DNA of 7,453 nt, taken from Porphyromonadaceae bacterium UBA3327. GTDB taxonomy: Bacteria; Bacteroidota; Bacteroidia; Bacteroidales; Muribaculaceae. Positions 7,220 to 7,453 of this stretch are shown in pieces. Under the pieces are notes generated by a model. The model saw nothing but the letters and a program-made list of their open reading frames with translations. It ran no database searches and was not told the DNA's origin. Numbering within the stretch: position 1 is the stretch's first letter; each line of letters opens with the position of its first letter. The DNA is taken from positions 1 to 7,453 of the forward strand of contig DERZ01000060.1 in assembly GCA_002361155.1 (NCBI GenBank). Reading direction: 5' to 3'. Both the position numbers and the translations under genes were made by a program.

Positions 7220-7453
7220 TTATGATTTCTTGTCTCCGAGACGCTTTCTTTCTGCTTCGAAGGCTTCGAGGAAGTGGATTTCGACCGGGGATAGCTGGTA
7301 TTGGGTACGCTCGCGGAATTTGTCGTATTCCTCATTGGCTTTCAGCTTGGCAACTTCGGCTGAGACGCTTCCCGCATGGTTAAGCAATTCCTTACCCGAC
7401 AGCTTTAGGAAATCGTCGAGCTTCTGGATCCAGTCTTTCATATACATCGGGAC
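7220..7453 (-). CDS. RhuM-family protein, C-terminal fragment only
   Basis: The visible 77 codons are the 3' end of a gene entering from the right edge; the frame is still open there (Val-Pro before the first Met at 7447), so that Met is not the likely start. The sequence resembles the conserved tail of RhuM proteins: PMYMKDWIQKLDDFLK, then HAGSVSAEVA, then EYDKFRERTQ and LSPVEIHFLEAF. The family is usually about 300-340 residues with an N-terminal DNA-binding-like (KilA-N/Bro-type) part, which would be off-window. RhuM was first named in a Salmonella pathogenicity island, and homologues are common in mobile or defence-associated islands, including near type I restriction genes. Its biochemical activity is unknown. 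It converges on Pth, and I see no terminator between the two that clearly serves it. It is the only accessory-type gene here. Confidence 0.78.
   Translation of the reverse strand, partial: VPMYMKDWIQKLDDFLKLSGKELLNHAGSVSAEVAKLKANEEYDKFRERTQYQLSPVEIHFLEAFEAERKRLGDKKS

Overview
The window looks like chromosomal backbone DNA from a Bacteroidales bacterium, probably near Muribaculaceae or Bacteroidaceae. I base this on the protein flavour of ThrRS, the tandem-META lipoprotein, the L25/Ctc protein and Pth. Two very good matches to the Bacteroidetes sigma-ABfr promoter consensus (TTTG-N19/20-TAnnTTTG) support it. Genus-level placement is inference.

Layout. 1-1781 (minus): threonyl-tRNA synthetase, cut by the left edge. 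1859-1905: a rho-independent terminator for the minus-strand operon upstream, physically interlocked with the thrS promoter. 1936-3262 (minus): a two-gene operon, a tandem-META lipoprotein followed by an Hsp15-like S4 RNA-binding protein. 3263-3495: divergent intergenic region rich in inverted repeats. 3496-5508 (plus): a secreted or periplasmic TPR protein. 5509-5726: intergenic region with a good promoter and a GC-rich leader of about 100 nt. 5727-6377 (plus): ribosomal protein L25/Ctc with a strong terminator. 6493-7056 (plus): peptidyl-tRNA hydrolase. 7057-7219: AT-rich gap with an 11-bp-period tandem repeat. 7220-7453 (minus): the 3' end of a RhuM-family accessory gene, cut by the right edge.

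Four of the six genes serve translation: ThrRS charges tRNA-Thr, L25 belongs to the 5S rRNA region of the 50S subunit, Pth recycles peptidyl-tRNA, and the Hsp15-like protein is expected to act on stalled 50S-peptidyl-tRNA complexes. The META lipoprotein and the TPR protein are envelope proteins of unknown exact role and diverge from a shared control region. The RhuM fragment beside the repeat-bearing AT-rich gap suggests that accessory DNA begins at the right edge. I see no clearly new multi-gene system. The most interesting items are non-coding: the terminator/promoter overlap, the divergent-region palindromes, the L25 leader and the tandem repeat. No intergenic stretch exceeds 300 bases.
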